Notes: generated from the sequence alone by a model not told the origin. A stretch of DNA of 64,000 nt from Carettochelys insculpta (GCF_033958435.1 NC_134152.1:20248001-20312000), one strand, 5' to 3'. Positions 21,143-34,099 are shown, counted from the stretch's first letter. Numbers and translations are program-made.

Positions 21143-23393
21143 ATGTCCTCTTCAGGATTTAAGAAATGTGAGTCCTGTCGAGAGGCAATGCCAGCGTCTG
21201 ATGGGCACAGTCTCTGCATAAGGTGCCTGGGGGAGTCCCATGTCACGCAGAAATCCTCCTTCTGTGCAAAATTAACAGCCAGAGCAAGGAAGGACAGGGA
21301 GATGCGGCTTAAAATGCTGCTCTTCGACAAGGCCCTCCAGCCAGACGTGCCGGAGCGGCCGCAGCAGGAGGGACCCTCCGGGGGCCCATAAAAGGAAAGC
21401 TGCCTCCCTCACCCCATCAGCGCAAAAACGGAGGAAAGCCTCCCCAGTCCGATCCCTGCCGGCAGCAACAGCGAGCGGGACACGAGGAGCGCGCAGCCCC
21501 CAGCCGCAGCAACAGCTGATCGGCGGCAGCACGGACAGCCACGTGGAGGCGGCTCAGCCTCCGATAATCAAACAGCCGCCCCACACCGCAGTCAGGGTGG
21601 TGGCTAAACAAGCGCCGGTACCGGCGGCACCGCAAGCAGCGGCACCGACCCCCGGGGAACCGGCGGTGCAGAGCGCGCAGGCACGCAGCCTGCAGGCACC
21701 GGAGGACACTGCCCGTGCGGCACCGCCCATGAGCGTGCCGAGCACGGCGCGGATGGGGCCGAGATCCCCTACACGTCAGGGGGCGGAGTTACCTCCTCAA
21801 GGGGGGGGAAGGCTGCACACAATACGAGGCACCGCAGCCCCTCTCCAGACAGGGCTGCAGAGTTGCTTTCTCTCAGCCCTCCGCTTATGCTGCAGACTCC
21901 AACCAGAAGGCAGGGGTCCCCCCCTAGCCTACCCGGAGCCCCCGTCTCCATTTTTACAACCAGCCTCGCCCTGGCTGGGACCACCTTCACCCTTCCTGGG
22001 GTTTGAGCCACTGGAATACTATCACAAATCGCTCTCTCCAGTGTCCCAGATCTCTCGACAATCTCTCTCCCCCAGACGCAGAGGGTATGCACCAAGGGAG
22101 TGGTCTAGGTCACCTTCCCAAGAACAGTGTCTATACTGCCATGGTCGCCCCTATTACGCGGGGCATAGACACCACCGGCAATCTACCAGGGAAAGATCCC
22201 CACAGACGGTCCCGTATCCCCGAGGGCAATCGCGAACGGGGACAGAGACTCAAGTATCTCAGGGGGAACTGGTTATGCAACCCCGAGATTTTCCCTTGCA
22301 AGCTTCCAGTGAGAGGATGTACCATCACCAACAGGAACCGGAAGGGTCCAGAGAGGCGTATCCTAGTGGTTCCTCGCTCTCCTCCCCGGACGAGGCTACG
22401 GCCCCGGGGGACGTCCATTCTCCGGACGATCTCAAACAGTTTCAAGAGCTGTTTAAGAGGGTGGCCTTCACGCAAGGCATCCAGACAGCAGAGGTGAAAG
22501 AGAAACACCATAAGCTCCTCAAAAATCTGAGACCTCCGGCCTCCTCCAAAATAGCAATACCGCTTGATGAAGCAATCTTGGAGTCCGCCACTATGATATG
22601 GCAGACCCCTGCGACTATTCCGCCTGTCCACAAGAGAGCGGATAAGAAATACTTCGTGCCAGCGAAGGGCATGGAGTTCCTGTTCAGCCACCCACAACCA
22701 AATTCCTTGGTGGTGGAGTCGTCGCAACAAAGATCAAAGACATCTCAATTCAAGACAGGGGGAACAGACAAAGATGCCAAGAAGCTAGAGCTGTTCGGCA
22801 GAAAGGTCTACTCCTCCTCCACTCTACTGTTGCGAATGGCAAATTACGCAGCGCATTTAGCGAACCATAATTTCGACAACTACGCTTGGTTAACCTCCCT
22901 CATGGACTCGCTTCCAGAGGACAAGAAACCGGTGCTCAAGGCCATCGTGCAAGAAGGCTACGCGGCCTCGAGGACGGGAGTTCAGATCGCCCTGGATGTT
23001 GCGGACACAGCAGCACGTTCCACAGCTACAGCAGTGGTGATGCAAAGGGAGTCCTGGCTCCAGACTTCGGGTATACCGAGGGATCTGCAGGCAAAGATAG
23101 TCGATCTTCCCTTCGACTCGCAGAAGCTGTTTGCTGAATCAACTGACTCGGTCCTTCATTCCAGTAAAGATTCAAGAGCCACACTTAGGACCCTGGGGAT
23201 TTACACCCCCCCATACAGAAAGAAAAAGTACTACCCTCAACAAAGATGGTACCAGTACCAGCAACAGCGTCCCCAGTACCACAGGGGTTACGAGCAAGGG
23301 CGACATCAACAGCACCAGCAGTACAGAACTCCCAGGCGACGTTCCCAACAGAGCCGTGCGTCCTCGGGGCAGGGCCAAAGGCCACAAGTTTGA
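21143..23393 (+). pseudogene. DIRS copy 2 gag-like protein
   Basis: Starts at ATG 21143 (MSSSGFKKCESC). One of the three N-terminal CxxC pairs is lost (SSFC instead of CSFC). An extra base near 21375-21387 shifts the frame so the first piece ends at 21391; the rest is open to 23393. It carries the same proline/alanine-rich region, the CLYCHGRPYY...HRHHR cluster, the KYFVPAKGMEFLFSHP segment and a basic glutamine-rich tail. Apart from the one frameshift it is complete, about 750 residues. Its last 50 or so codons overlap pol in another frame, the usual DIRS arrangement. Confidence 0.85.
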
Positions 23394-25335
23394 CACACAG
23401 ATCCAGGGCTGCGCCATCACTACCATCGCACAAGGTCATCCGAAGCGGCTATTCCGCCATTGCCTCCGACCATTCTATGACCAGTGGCAAAGGATCACCA
23501 CAGACAAATGGGTGCTGGAGATCATAGCCACGGGGTACGCCATCCCCTTCCGGTCGCTCCCACTGCCACGACCTCCACCCAGGCCCCACCTCCAGGAGGC
23601 CTCCCACGTAGCGAGGCAAAAGCAGGAGGTAGACCATCTCATGCTCATAGGGGCAGTGGAAAGAGTGCTGGAGCAACTGCAAGGAAAAGGGTTCTACTCG
23701 AGGTACTTCCTTATGGAGAAAAAGACAGGAGGCTGGAGGCCCATCTTAGATCTTCGAGGCCTCAACTGGTACCTGCGCAAGCAACGCTTTCGGATGATCA
23801 CAATAGCCTCCATCCTTACGGCGCTGGACGATGGAGATTGGTTCGCAGCCCTCGATTTACAAGACGCGTATTTTCACATAACTATCCATCCGGCTCACCG
23901 GCGATTCCTCCGGTTCATGGTAGGCAAAGAACATTTTCAATACAAGGTCCTACTGTTTGGCCTTTCCTCGGCCCCCAGAGTCTTCACCAAGCCCTTGGCA
24001 GTGGTGTCAGCCTACCTGCACAGACAGGGGGTATTTATATTCCCGTATCTGGACGACTGCCTACTCAAAGGGGCCTCGAAGGAGGAGGTACTACGCATGA
24101 TACGCGTCACAGCAGGCACGTTCTCTTCGCTCGGCCTGGTGATCAATCTGGCAAAATCAAAGATAGACCCCACACAGGACATAGAGTTCATAGGGGCACG
24201 CATAAATTCTATTACAGCGAGAGTGTATCTACCAGAGACTCGCTTTCGGGCCATCGGCTCCCTCGTGCCGGTCATCACCTTCAGCCCTACGGTGCTGGTC
24301 CTGACGTGCTTACAGCTGCTGGGACACATGGCAGTGGCGACGTTCGTAGTACAGTACGCCAGGTTACAAATGCGCAGCATGCAGCACTGGCTGGCGAGCG
24401 TATACAAACCGGCAGCACACACCGTTCGCAGGGTGGTGTCGCCCACAGCAGAGGTGCGCAAATCCCTGCAATGGTGGGTAAACCCCAAGAACTTGCTAAC
24501 AGGGGTACCCTTCCACCAACCACAGATATCGGTTTTTCTTACTACAGATGCCTCCCTCATAGGGTGGGGAGCACACATGGGCGAAGAGGTGACTCAAGGG
24601 CTGTGGTCCTCCACGGAACAGTCACTGCACATAAATATACTGGAGCTCAGAGCAGTGTTCAACGCCTGCAGACACTTTCGAGACCATATACAAGGCAAAG
24701 TTGTCGGGATCAGTACAGACAATACCTCCACCATGTTTTATATAAATTGGCAAGGAAGAGCTCAGTCCCGTGCCTTATGTGCGGAAGCAGTCCAGTTATG
24801 GAACTGGTGCATCGCCAACAATATAATCTTGAAAGCCTCGTACTTACCAGGTGCTCACAATGTGAAGGCAGACCAGCTGAGCAGGCCTTTTGCACTCACG
24901 CACGAGTGGCAGATCCGTCCCCATCTGCTACGACCGATTTTCCACGCATGGGCTTTTCCCCAGATAGACCTGTTTGCCACTCAACACAACAAGAAGTGCC
25001 CACGATTCTGCTCCAGGGCAGGACTGGTATGGGGGTTCCTGGGGGATGCGTTCGCAATCTCGTGGAGGGGCCCCCTGCTTTACGCTTTTCCTCCCACAGT
25101 GCTGATCCACAAAGTCTTGCAGAAAGCCAGGAGGGAAGGAGCCCGAATGATCCTGATAGTCCCAACGTGGGATCAACAGCAATGGTTCCCCCTCCTCCTG
25201 CGCATGTCGGACCATCCACCGATGCCCCTTCTGGTGGCGACGGATCTGCTCACGCAAGCCCAGGGGTCCATAGTGCATCTGCACCCTCAAGGCCTGCGAC
25301 TGCAAGCGTGGTTAATCCATGGCTCAGCTCCCTAG
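23340..25335 (+). CDS. DIRS copy 2 RT-RNase H polyprotein
   Basis: An uninterrupted pol frame (open from 23131; homology to copy 1 pol starts about 23340). It contains WRPILDLRGLNWYL, ALDLQDAYFHITIHP, LLFGLSSAPRVF and PYLDDCLL (both RT active-site parts), then RNase H with LTTDAS, INILELRAVF, STDNTSTMFY and HNVKADQLSR. The methyltransferase-like region follows (PQIDLFATQHNKKC, GDAFAISW). It ends naturally at WLIHGSAP, 25333-25335, overlapping the recombinase. No disabling change is visible, making it the best-preserved polymerase in the window. How it is translated from the overlapping frame (frameshift, reinitiation or separate message) cannot be read from the sequence. Confidence 0.88.
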
Positions 25336-26363
25336 AGAGCACATGTACGGAGGAAGTGCAGCAAGTCCTAGAAAGTAGCAGGAGGACTTCCACCAGGAAG
25401 ACCTACAAGCAGAAATGGACTTGCTTCACGGCATGCTATTCTACCTAACAGCTAGCCCCCCTTTCGGTGCCTATACCTGTGATATTAGAGTATTTACTGG
25501 ACCTCAAGAGAGGAGGACTCTCACTATCCTCGTTAAAGGTCCACCTTGCCGCCATTTCGGCATTCAGACACGAAGAGGAAGGGCACACGGTGTTTGCCCA
25601 TCCCATGGTTACCAGGTTCCTCAAAGGGTTGGTAAACCTATACCCCCCTCGGAAACCGCTTCCACCTTCGTGGAACTTGGACCTGGTGCTTAATGTGCTA
25701 ATGGGACCACCGTTCGAGCCCCTGGCCACGGTTTCCCTCTGCCTCCTTACGGTAAAGACGACCTTTCTTCTCACAATCACGTCAGCTCGCACGGTGAGTG
25801 AGTTTGCGGCAGTCATGGCAATGCCACCCTGCACTGTTTTTTCCAAGGAGGCGGTAACCATACGGCTGCATCCAGCCTTTGTTCCCAAAGTTTCTTCTGA
25901 GTTTCACATTAACGAACCTATTGTTTTACCCTCGTTTTATCCAAAGCCTCAGAACTCTAACAAAGAGGCGCGCCTACACCTCCTGGACGTGAGGAGGGCG
26001 CTAGCCTTCTATATAGACAGGACCAAGTCCTTCCGGAAAATGGATAGACTCCTAGTCTCTCTCGCTCCCAAATCGAAAGGAGAAGGTCTCTCGTCGCAGA
26101 GAATCTCAAAGCACATCGTATCCTGCATAAAAATGTGCTACGAACTCAAAAAGACTCCTTTACTGGCCACTCCCAGGGCTCATTCCACTAGGGCGGTGGT
26201 GGCATCAACAGCCTTTTTCAAGGGCGTTGCGCTAAAAGACATTTGCAGAGCGGCGACCTGGTCATCCTATGACACCTTCGCCAAACATTACGCCCTTCAC
26301 AGGGTATTCCAAGAGGATACCCGTCTCTCGACATCGGTCCTCTTCGGGACAAGCTGCACATAA
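25190..26363 (+). pseudogene. DIRS copy 2 tyrosine recombinase (damaged)
   Basis: Same protein as 8096-9257 but with two hits. A TAA at 25446-25448 lies in the N-terminal part, after TSTRKTYKQKWTCF, where copy 1 has AAG. In box I the codon at 25791-25793 is ACG (Thr) in SARTVSEF, where copy 1 has AGG (Arg) in SARRVSEL; this is the arginine preceding x-S-E-L, taken as catalytic in the family. Box II HSTR and the FAKHYAL tyrosine remain. The 3' part is open from 25449 to TAA 26361-26363. Catalytic activity is not expected. Confidence 0.85.
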
Positions 26364-26407
26364 TCCAATTACCCACCTCCTATCTTGGGTTACTGCTGGG
26401 TAGTCAT

Positions 26408-26505
26408 CTATTGTGGAGCACCCACGGGGACACTCGAAGAAGAAAGACAGGTTACTCACCGTAGTAACGGTGGTTCTTCGAGATGTGTCCCCGTGGGTGC
26501 TCCAC
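26408..26505. repeat. DIRS copy 2 internal complementary region
   Basis: Complement of the left end (gtggagcacccacggggaca, ctcgaagaa) joined to the complement of the right end (gacaggttactcacc through gtgggtgctccac). It follows copy 2's own termini rather than copy 1's at the variable bases (gacagg against gagaag). Confidence 0.88.
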
Positions 26506-26562
26506 TACCCGCCCATCCTCCCCGCTTCGGATCTCTGTTTAGTGTTTTGCAGGAGCATCCGA

Positions 26563-26769
26563 GGCGGTTGGTCAAGGAACTGGCGGGGACCGGATCGCAC
26601 ACGTGGCCAGGAGCGCGCAAGGGAGCGGCGCGCGCCGGCGCATGCGCGGTCCGGCAGAAACTGCTTGGAAGATCCGATCTGCGGCACCGGGCGAGCCCGA
26701 CACCTATTGTGGAGCATCCACGGGGACACATCTCGAAGAACCACCATTACTATGGTGAGTAACCTGTCT
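26563..26769 (-). repeat. DIRS copy 2 right inverted terminal repeat with extension
   Basis: Reverse complement of 20666-20841 up to about 26743, plus an outer extension accaccattactatggtgag and taacctgtct. The match to the internal complementary region ends at about 26769. Confidence 0.88.
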
Positions 26770-26999
26770 ATTTATTGAGTCAGAAATAAAATAGAAAACA
26801 GAGAGGGCCCAGTCACAGGGGTTGCTGTCCCTCTTAAGGGAGGTTCCCAGTCCAGCCCTGTCCTGTTCTTGGGTCACCCCCAAAACAAGATATTCTAAGA
26901 GCAGTTGTTCCTGGTGCTGATAGGAATTGTAGGCTTCACGGTAAGGAGTCCAGGGAAGGGACACTGGGTATAAAAACTACCTTTTATGCATTGTGATGC
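26770..26999. other. Right flank of DIRS copy 2
   Basis: No recognised feature. Confidence 0.4.
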
Positions 27000-27285
27000 A
27001 TAGCAATGTTAACATATAACTCGTAAGCCTCACGCTAAATGGGTGAGGCTTACCTGTTACGGTTAACGAGTAGCAACTGCAGCGGCCTCCCACCCACTGT
27101 GGGCAGGGGTTGCTCCATGGAGCTCACCATGAGTGTGGGATACCCCAGCACAACCAGGACAGTCTCTGTCTGCAGCAGGGTGTGGCCTCCCCTGCCACTC
27201 CCACCTCTACCCTTCCACAATCAGTTAACTGGCTAAACATTAGGTTTAACCAGTTAGCTAATTAAATGGGATTTTCCATCTCTAG
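27000..27285. repeat. Probable DNA-element remnant
   Basis: Two small self-complementary areas: gtaagcctcacgctaaatgg with gtgaggcttac near 27025-27052, and gttaactggctaaac with gtttaaccagttagctaatt near 27225-27262. Boundaries and superfamily uncertain. Confidence 0.4.
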
Positions 27286-27818
27286 TGAGGAGACACTTGA
27301 GGGGTATAGGATCTGATAATTTGTTTTTCCAGTCAAAGGGCCCATTTGGAGCTTTGAAAGAGCCTCGGAAAAGCTCTAAAGGTAGAGCCAAAATGCTGTG
27401 TAAAAGGTGTCAGGGAATGGGTAGTACATGGCTAGGACCCCGGGAAGGAAATTAAAGGTCTCTGATAGCTCAGAGGAAATAAGGGCACCACTTCGGGAGT
27501 ACGGGGACCGGGGGGAGGCTACAGCCTTGTGTATGAGGATGCTGTTTGCTCTTCTTCCCCCTTCCCCACGCTACCAGACAGCAGGGAGGAAGCAGACATT
27601 TTTCTCATTCCCGTCTGGTGAGAGAAGGAGACAGAGTAGTACGTGACACCAACTGTTTAATTTCTTTTCACTCCCTGATGATGAGGCGAAGGGGAAGAAG
27701 AGTTAGCCGTGTCCCGGTACATGTGGCTCTAGCCCCACAACCCTGCCTTGCCCAAATGCTACCCTGAGTCGGAAATGGGAATAGTTCTGGGATGGCACAG
27801 CTAGTTGTTTCTATAGAT
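27286..27818. other. Intronic stretch with no recognised feature
   Basis: Small open frames at 27428-27767 overlap each other and match nothing I know. Confidence 0.4.
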
Positions 27819-28285
27819 CAGTGCTCAGCAACCTTTATGACCTCGTCACACTCTTCAGCCCTTGTTGTAATTTCACGGCACGTCCGATATAGTTAACCCA
27901 ATCCCCTCCCCCTCCTCCAGAGCCCGGCCCCCCCAGCCTCCCACTCTGACCCATGGTGATAGGCCCTGCTGTGAGTGCAGGGGACTGGACTACATGACCT
28001 CTGAAAGTCCCTTCCAACTCTATGGGATAGGTTTATCTCCATATAATCCCTCACCCCTCCCTGAGAGCTGGCCACCCCCCAGTCCTCAGTGCCCCCCCGC
28101 TGCTGTGACAGTGACTCACCAGAGCCCCTCTACCACCCCAGGGCCACCAACACTCCTTCCCTCCATGTGCTTCTCCCACCAAGTAGTGGAGCACATGTGC
28201 AGAGTGGCAAACGGCACTCCCAGCACGCAGCTCTGAGGAGGAGCCACGTTTAGTGGCTCCAAGAGCCACGGGTTGGCCACCCCTG
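27819..28285. repeat. hAT-like non-autonomous element
   Basis: Left end cagtgctcagcaacc and right end ggttggccacccctg are imperfect complements in the style of hAT ends. The eight bases outside each end (ctatagat and atttattc) do not match, so no target duplication is preserved. Confidence 0.6.
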
Positions 28286-28937
28286 ATTTATTCAATTAAT
28301 TTAAAATATTTTTTATCAAAATTTGACAGTACATTAAGTGCTGCTTCGTGTCACAGCACACCAGTTGTGGAGCACTGCTACAGATCGTGGAAGAGGGTGA
28401 GAGCACTACTGTGTGTGAAAGATTTCCAGGGGAACTGTGATAACTCAGTAGGGGGAAGAGACTCCGTGAGGAAAGGTTGTGACCCAGGGGAAGAACAATG
28501 GAGTGAAGGTTTTGACCTTTTGTTTTTGTTTTACACTTCAGTTTCACTTGCACAGGGGCGGGAGGGTCGGATGTCTGATGGGATTGTTCACCTACCAGCC
28601 AAAAGAGAAAAGTGAGACATGGCCACATCGCTACCATGAGGTAAATCCACTGGTACTGGAGCAGCTGTGGCACAAGAGCCATTGTCTCTTGTATTTCGGC
28701 TTCTATCTGAAGCATTTGTATCTTATAATTTTGCACTTCTTGGGCACTGAGTAATCAGGAGGTGGCCGTCAAACTGAATATTTCTCTGAGTCAGCCCCCA
28801 CTGCTGGCATATTGGACCGAGTGCAGGCAGTTTTTTAGTGTTTTCTAAAGCCTCTGTTAGAACTATATTCTTAAAGGCAACATTGATAAATAATATCAGT
28901 GAATCATGGAAGTACAGAACTGGTAACATTGCAATAG

Positions 28938-29070
28938 AACAATGGTTTTCAACCTGTGCTCCGTGGATTGTTGGGGGTCTACAGTCTATGCCTAAGATTT
29001 CCCAAGGGATCCATAGCTCCATTTGAGATTATTAGGAGTCTGCAAGTGAAAAAGGGTAGAACACCACTGC
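28938..29070. repeat. Short hAT-like element
   Basis: Ends aatggttttcaacctg and gggtagaacaccactg are imperfect complements, typical of small hAT elements (consensus-like agtggttctcaacc). Confidence 0.6.
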
Positions 29071-32000
29071 GGCAGAATATCTGTTTAGATGCTAATGCCT
29101 CAGGCTTTTTATCTCAGCATAGCTGCTGACACTATTTGCTCAGAATATCTTTATCAGGCAAGCCAGACATCAGCCCACTCTTAATTCTTCACAGGGAAAT
29201 TTTTTTTTTTTTTTTTGGTCCAGAAAAATCTCAGCCTGTACTTTTTTCTTAAATCTGCATTCAGTCAGAATTTCAAATGTGTGCTTATTTGCCTTAAACC
29301 TTGTAAACAGCCCCCTTGATTTTTTCCACTTTAACAGCCATGCACTTTTGTTTGTACATGTTTTTCGTTTTGTTTTTCAGTCTGTCTTCTGGGTCCGCAT
29401 GTCTTAATCTGCGAGACCAACAGTGAAGTGTTCAGCATTCTGAAAGGCTTGTTTTCACACATTCTGTTCTTGAGGGTTGGGAAGAGATGTTGACATGAGT
29501 ATGTCTTTCCCGGTTTTGTTTGTGTCTCTTGTTGAAGTGCTTATGTCTTTTTAGAGCTGAAAGGATGTAGCAGCGCTAGTGAGAGTTTGGTCATTGTCCC
29601 CCCCACCCACCCACCTGTGCCATCTGTCCCCTTGGGTTGAAAATCATAAGGTCACTGCTGTTTTCAGAGGATTCCAGCACCTGCAGCTCCTGCTGAGATT
29701 TGGTTGGAGCTCAGCACCTCTGAAGACCACACATCAGGAGCTTAAAGTTCAGCACCAGAAAACTTAGGCATCCCAAATTAGAGGCCATTTTTTTCTGAGC
29801 TTGATGTGGGTTAGAGATGTAGTGATAAAGCACATTTTTAAAACAGCAGCACTGCTCAAAGCACTCTTGTAATTACAGTACTTGGCAGTACATCATCTTG
29901 TTGATTGCGGCTACATGCTCAGCCCTTCATCCTCTTTCTCTAGAAGTTTCATCATCCAAGCTGGTATCGGAGAGAGCACTCATAAGGCAAGCTTGGCAGA
30001 GCAAAGCCCCAGATGCCACACTTTATAGTTTAATGGGCATTGCAGCACCTGAGTACTTGGTTGTCTTCCTGATGGGCTGGTGGGTATCTTTTCTCTCCTC
30101 TTGCTTGGTTCCATGGCAGCTTACTTTTGGGTGGGATGGGAAGGCGTGAAATGCTGAAGAGCCATCGTTTGGATGCCATTAGCCTTTCAAATGTTGTGAT
30201 TTCTTTTTGATTTATTTATGACAGCGAAAAGACCAGTTTTCTAAAGAGGTGTAAAATACTCGTCCTCACTGGATCCATACAAAAATCCAGTCTTGTACGT
30301 ATTTAAAAAGCATTAATCCTGCAGTAATTGGCATTAATGGACCTTAAACACTGTAGTAACATTGTTTAGACTTTAGTTTTATGGACTCCTTCAGAGGCTG
30401 CATTAGTATTTTTCCAAGGGTAACTCATTCTTTTAGACTAGAGAAGGATTAGTAGAATTCCATAGGCTGTATTTCCTTCTGAGCTTTAGGGATTTTTATT
30501 AAACCCACACCTTACTTACTATGGCAGCCAAACTCTTCACCAGGAAGGTAGCTTCACTGAGGTTTGCTGGGTATAACTGGTAATGGAACTTGGCTCCTAG
30601 TGTTCCTACTCATTCATCATGCAGAAAGCTTCACAGGACGAATCTTTTTCCCATATGGAATCCTCAGAAGGTCTTTATGGTAAACCAAGTCCTTTGTTCC
30701 TTTTTTTTTTTTTTTTTTTTTAACTAAAGGGACCCTCAGAGGTGGCTACAGATAGATGGCCACCTTTTACCACATGCCATGTTTTCCATGATCCCTTGTG
30801 GCCACACAGTACCACAGAATGATAGTTTCTTTACATTATCTGGCATGTACATCACATAGCTGAGCATAGAATTTGGGAACTGGGAACCTGGGGATATATT
30901 TAAAATCTCATGGTATGGTTAAATGATGTATTTGATTGTCTTCAGTATTTAACATTTAAAGATGTTGTGTAGAGAGAGTGTGTATTTGATAAGGAAAAAT
31001 TAGTGAGAAGAAAAGTTGTATATTTCAGGCAGGGGAGGGGCATTTCTGTGTCTTTGTCCTTTCACATATCACCAGTATCTGAACAACTTTTAACAGGAAT
31101 GAAAATGTGTAATAAATATCATGGTTGCTATGTCCCAGCTGATCCAGGCTCCAGTGCATTCACCTTTTTGCTTCTCAAGTTGCCAGTTAAAGGGTATCAT
31201 TGGCTGCAGCTCCAACTAGGTAGCACTCCTGGCTGCTCCTGCTGTTGCTCTCCTCTGCACTTGGCGGGACGGATGACATGTTTTTCCAGATGAGGTAGAT
31301 CTCACTAAAGGAGTTCGGGTTTTGCAATACAGTATTCATGAGGCTACATCTACCTTTGGGACCACACTACAGGTGGTGAATGCTGAAACTCGTTCGAACT
31401 TCTTGCTGAGAGGATTATTACACTGGTGACGGGCTCATGATAACTTTTTGCATGTAATTTAAAATACTCATTTTCATTTCTAAACCTCTATGTAGCGTGT
31501 ATTCTTTGTGGCTTGGAACCAATCCCTCTGTGGTTCTGTAGAAGCTGGTATCAGTTGAGGTGCTCAAGTTAACAGTATCTTGACATAGCTTTGCTGGGGT
31601 TAGAAGTAGGGCATTTCCCCTGACAGAGTCCTTTGCTCTGAAAGTTGCATCACTCCACTCCCTGCATCACTCTCACACTCCCTGGTGTGAGAACCAGAAT
31701 TTAACAACATTCTGGTAACATAGCAGAGCCCATTTTTATTTTTCACAGGTTGCACTATGACTCATCTTCGCTTCTCTGGAAATCAGCAAAAATTTCAGGG
31801 TGTTAAATTGTGTGAACCAAACTGGCAAGAAATTTTAATGTATTTCCATTAAAAATGTCTTGCCTGTTTCTGAGTGGCCTTGATGCTAGGTTTTTCCCCC
31901 CCAACATTCAGGCTAATTTTTCTTTATTTTGCGTTTTCTTACTCTTAAATCTTCCCAAAGGAAATACCATAACTTGAGATTTATATTCACTTGACGTTAC

Positions 32001-32159
32001 ACATCTACCCCTAGATTCTGTAGCAGGATTTGTATGGGCAGATATATACCCCCTTGCTGAGTCCCATTGAATTCAGGAGGTTTCACACAGATGTCAGAGT
32101 CTTCCACTGGCTAAGTTGCATGCAGTAACAAAGCATATAATGCAATGAAGCCTTAGCAC
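29071..32159. other. Long intronic stretch with no recognised element
   Basis: Poly(T) runs at about 29200-29216 and 30700-30721. Otherwise no repeat edge, conserved exon or open frame worth calling. Confidence 0.4.
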
Positions 32160-32779
32160 AATGGGGCTACGTCTAGATTTCAGGGTTTTCGTGGCAGAAC
32201 TTTGTGTCCGAAGGTACCCTGGGACAAAACTTCTGTTGACAGAGCGCGTCCAGACACCAAGGCGCATTGAAAGAGCAATCTGCTCTGTCAACAGAAAGTG
32301 GCCAGACTACTCAGCCGCTCTATTGGCAAAATGGGCACCCAGAACCATGTCAGCCAGGGTTGCAGGTCACTGTTTTCTTCTGGTAGCCCTGCTGAGATGC
32401 ACATCTAAACAGACAACTCCTCCCCATCACCTGTTTCCTGTCTCTGTTGTGGGTGTGCCTATTTTCCTCAGGGGACAGCACAGCTAATGCAGGGATTCAT
32501 GTCTTTGTGGGTGACACAACTGGTGCATGGGGAGCCATGCCACCAGAGCTGTGCCTGGGCTTGCGCTGGCCCCACACCAACATGCTGCAGCAGCTGCTGA
32601 ACTGTCTAACAGCCACACTCCTCTTTCTCACCGAGGATAATTCTAAGACCACCTTCAGGGAGATAGCCCTGGCTGCAGGACTCTCACACTTGCACACACA
32701 CGCCTTCTCCCAGTGCACAGGCAGCTCTGGAAGCACTGTATGAGTTTGGACTGATATGACTGGCTAGTCATAAAGCAGT

Positions 32780-33850
32780 GTGATGATCAGCAGTGGCTCC
32801 AGAACTTTCGGATGCAGAAGGCCACCTTCCTGGAGCTCTTTGCCTGGCTTGCCCATTTCCTTCAGAAGCACGACACCAATCTGTGGCCCACCATTCCCAT
32901 GGAGAAGTGGGTCACAATTGCCATGTGGAAGCTCAACACCCCCAACAACTACTGCTCAATGGGCAAACAGTTCGGTGTGTAGAAGTAATGGAGGTAATGC
33001 ACTCTTGGGCTGCAGGTCCTGCATGGGCAGAGGATGTTCTGCCAAAGGGGAACCCTCGAGATGTGTGTTTAGTCACCTGCCTCTGCATGTTGTGATGGCA
33101 TCAGCATGATCCTGCTGTGGAGGGTCATCCTTCTAGGAGACCTTGAGGAAGTCATAGCTGGATTTGCCACCCTGGGGTTGCCAAACTACATCAGGGTCAT
33201 CGGTGGGACCCACATACAGATCCGTGCCCCAGAGCATAGCCCGGCCAACTACATCAAGCACAAAGGCAATTTCTCAGTGGTTCTGCATGCCTTGGTCAAC
33301 CACCTTGAACAGTTCATGGACATTTACATCAGGTGGGTGGGCTGGGCATATGATGCCCATGTGTTCCACAACTCCTGCCTGTGCAAAGGCTGTAAGTGGG
33401 CACCTTCATCCCCCACCATGAGATGGTGGTTGGGGACATGCAGATGCCACTCTGCATCATAAGTGACATGGCCTACCCTCTCTTGCCATGGCAGATGAAG
33501 CCCTCAACTGAATAGCTGTGCTCCATTTGGGAACTATTCATTACCCACCTGAACTGGGTCAGGATGCAGGCTGAGTTCATCTTCGGCCACCTGAAAGCAA
33601 GGTGTAGGTGCCTGTTTACCTGCCTTGATTTGGGGGGATGCAACATCCACCAAGTTGTGGGGTCTTGTAATGCCCTGTACAACATTGTGGAGCGGAAGGG
33701 GAAGGCCTTCCTCCCAGGGTTGTGGGGCAGATGCCAGCTGCAAGGGGTATGCTTATGAACAGCTGAGCATAACCACCTTCCACCAGGCTCATCAGCATGG
33801 GTTGTGGATCCGGGAGGCCCTGAGGGAGAGCTTCTCCCATGGACCCCAGT
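32780..33850 (+). pseudogene. Harbinger transposase remnant (DDE_4 type)
   Basis: Cut-and-paste nuclease of Harbinger elements, related to host HARBI1. Pieces in order: QKATFLELFAWLAHFLQ and WVTIAMWKLNT (about 32810-32940), a 118-residue frame at 33106-33462 with VIAGFATLGLPNYIRVIGG and GNFSVVLHALV, YDAHVFHNS (second aspartate), and a frame at 33564-33758 with AEFIFGHLKARCRCLF, retaining the glutamate position, and ALYNIVERKGKAFLP. The first catalytic aspartate is lost: the expected DGTHI reads GGTHI (GGT at 33202-33204). Frameshifts and stops separate the pieces, so it is non-functional. Confidence 0.85.
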
Positions 33851-34099
33851 AAATCTATCCAGGGCACCTTCAGTGGGGACCACGGCCCTACCCCATCCAT
33901 GCCACGACCTCTCCCTTCACCTCCTCACCCCTCTCCTACCCCTGCACAATGAAGAGGGATGTGGATATGGTCAATGAATTTACTGTTTTACTGAATCAAA
34001 GGAAAACGTGTGGAAAAGAAACTGTGCAATACACAACTATGTACAGTAAAGCAAAATGCAAACATTATTGAACTATTTACAGTGGTGAGCGGGGTTGGG

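Larger units (their letters stand above)
20666..26769 (+). mobile_element. DIRS-type tyrosine-recombinase retrotransposon, copy 2
   Basis: Same architecture as copy 1 and the same orientation: left inverted terminal repeat, poly(A)-bearing leader, gag, RT-RNase H, recombinase, internal complementary region and right inverted repeat with extension. No target duplication is visible, as expected for this group. It keeps what looks like the ancestral frame layout: gag ends at 23393 overlapping pol, and pol ends at 25335 overlapping the recombinase. Damage relative to copy 1: an extra base in gag near 21375-21387, a stop at 25446-25448 and a substitution of the recombinase's box I arginine. Confidence 0.93.
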
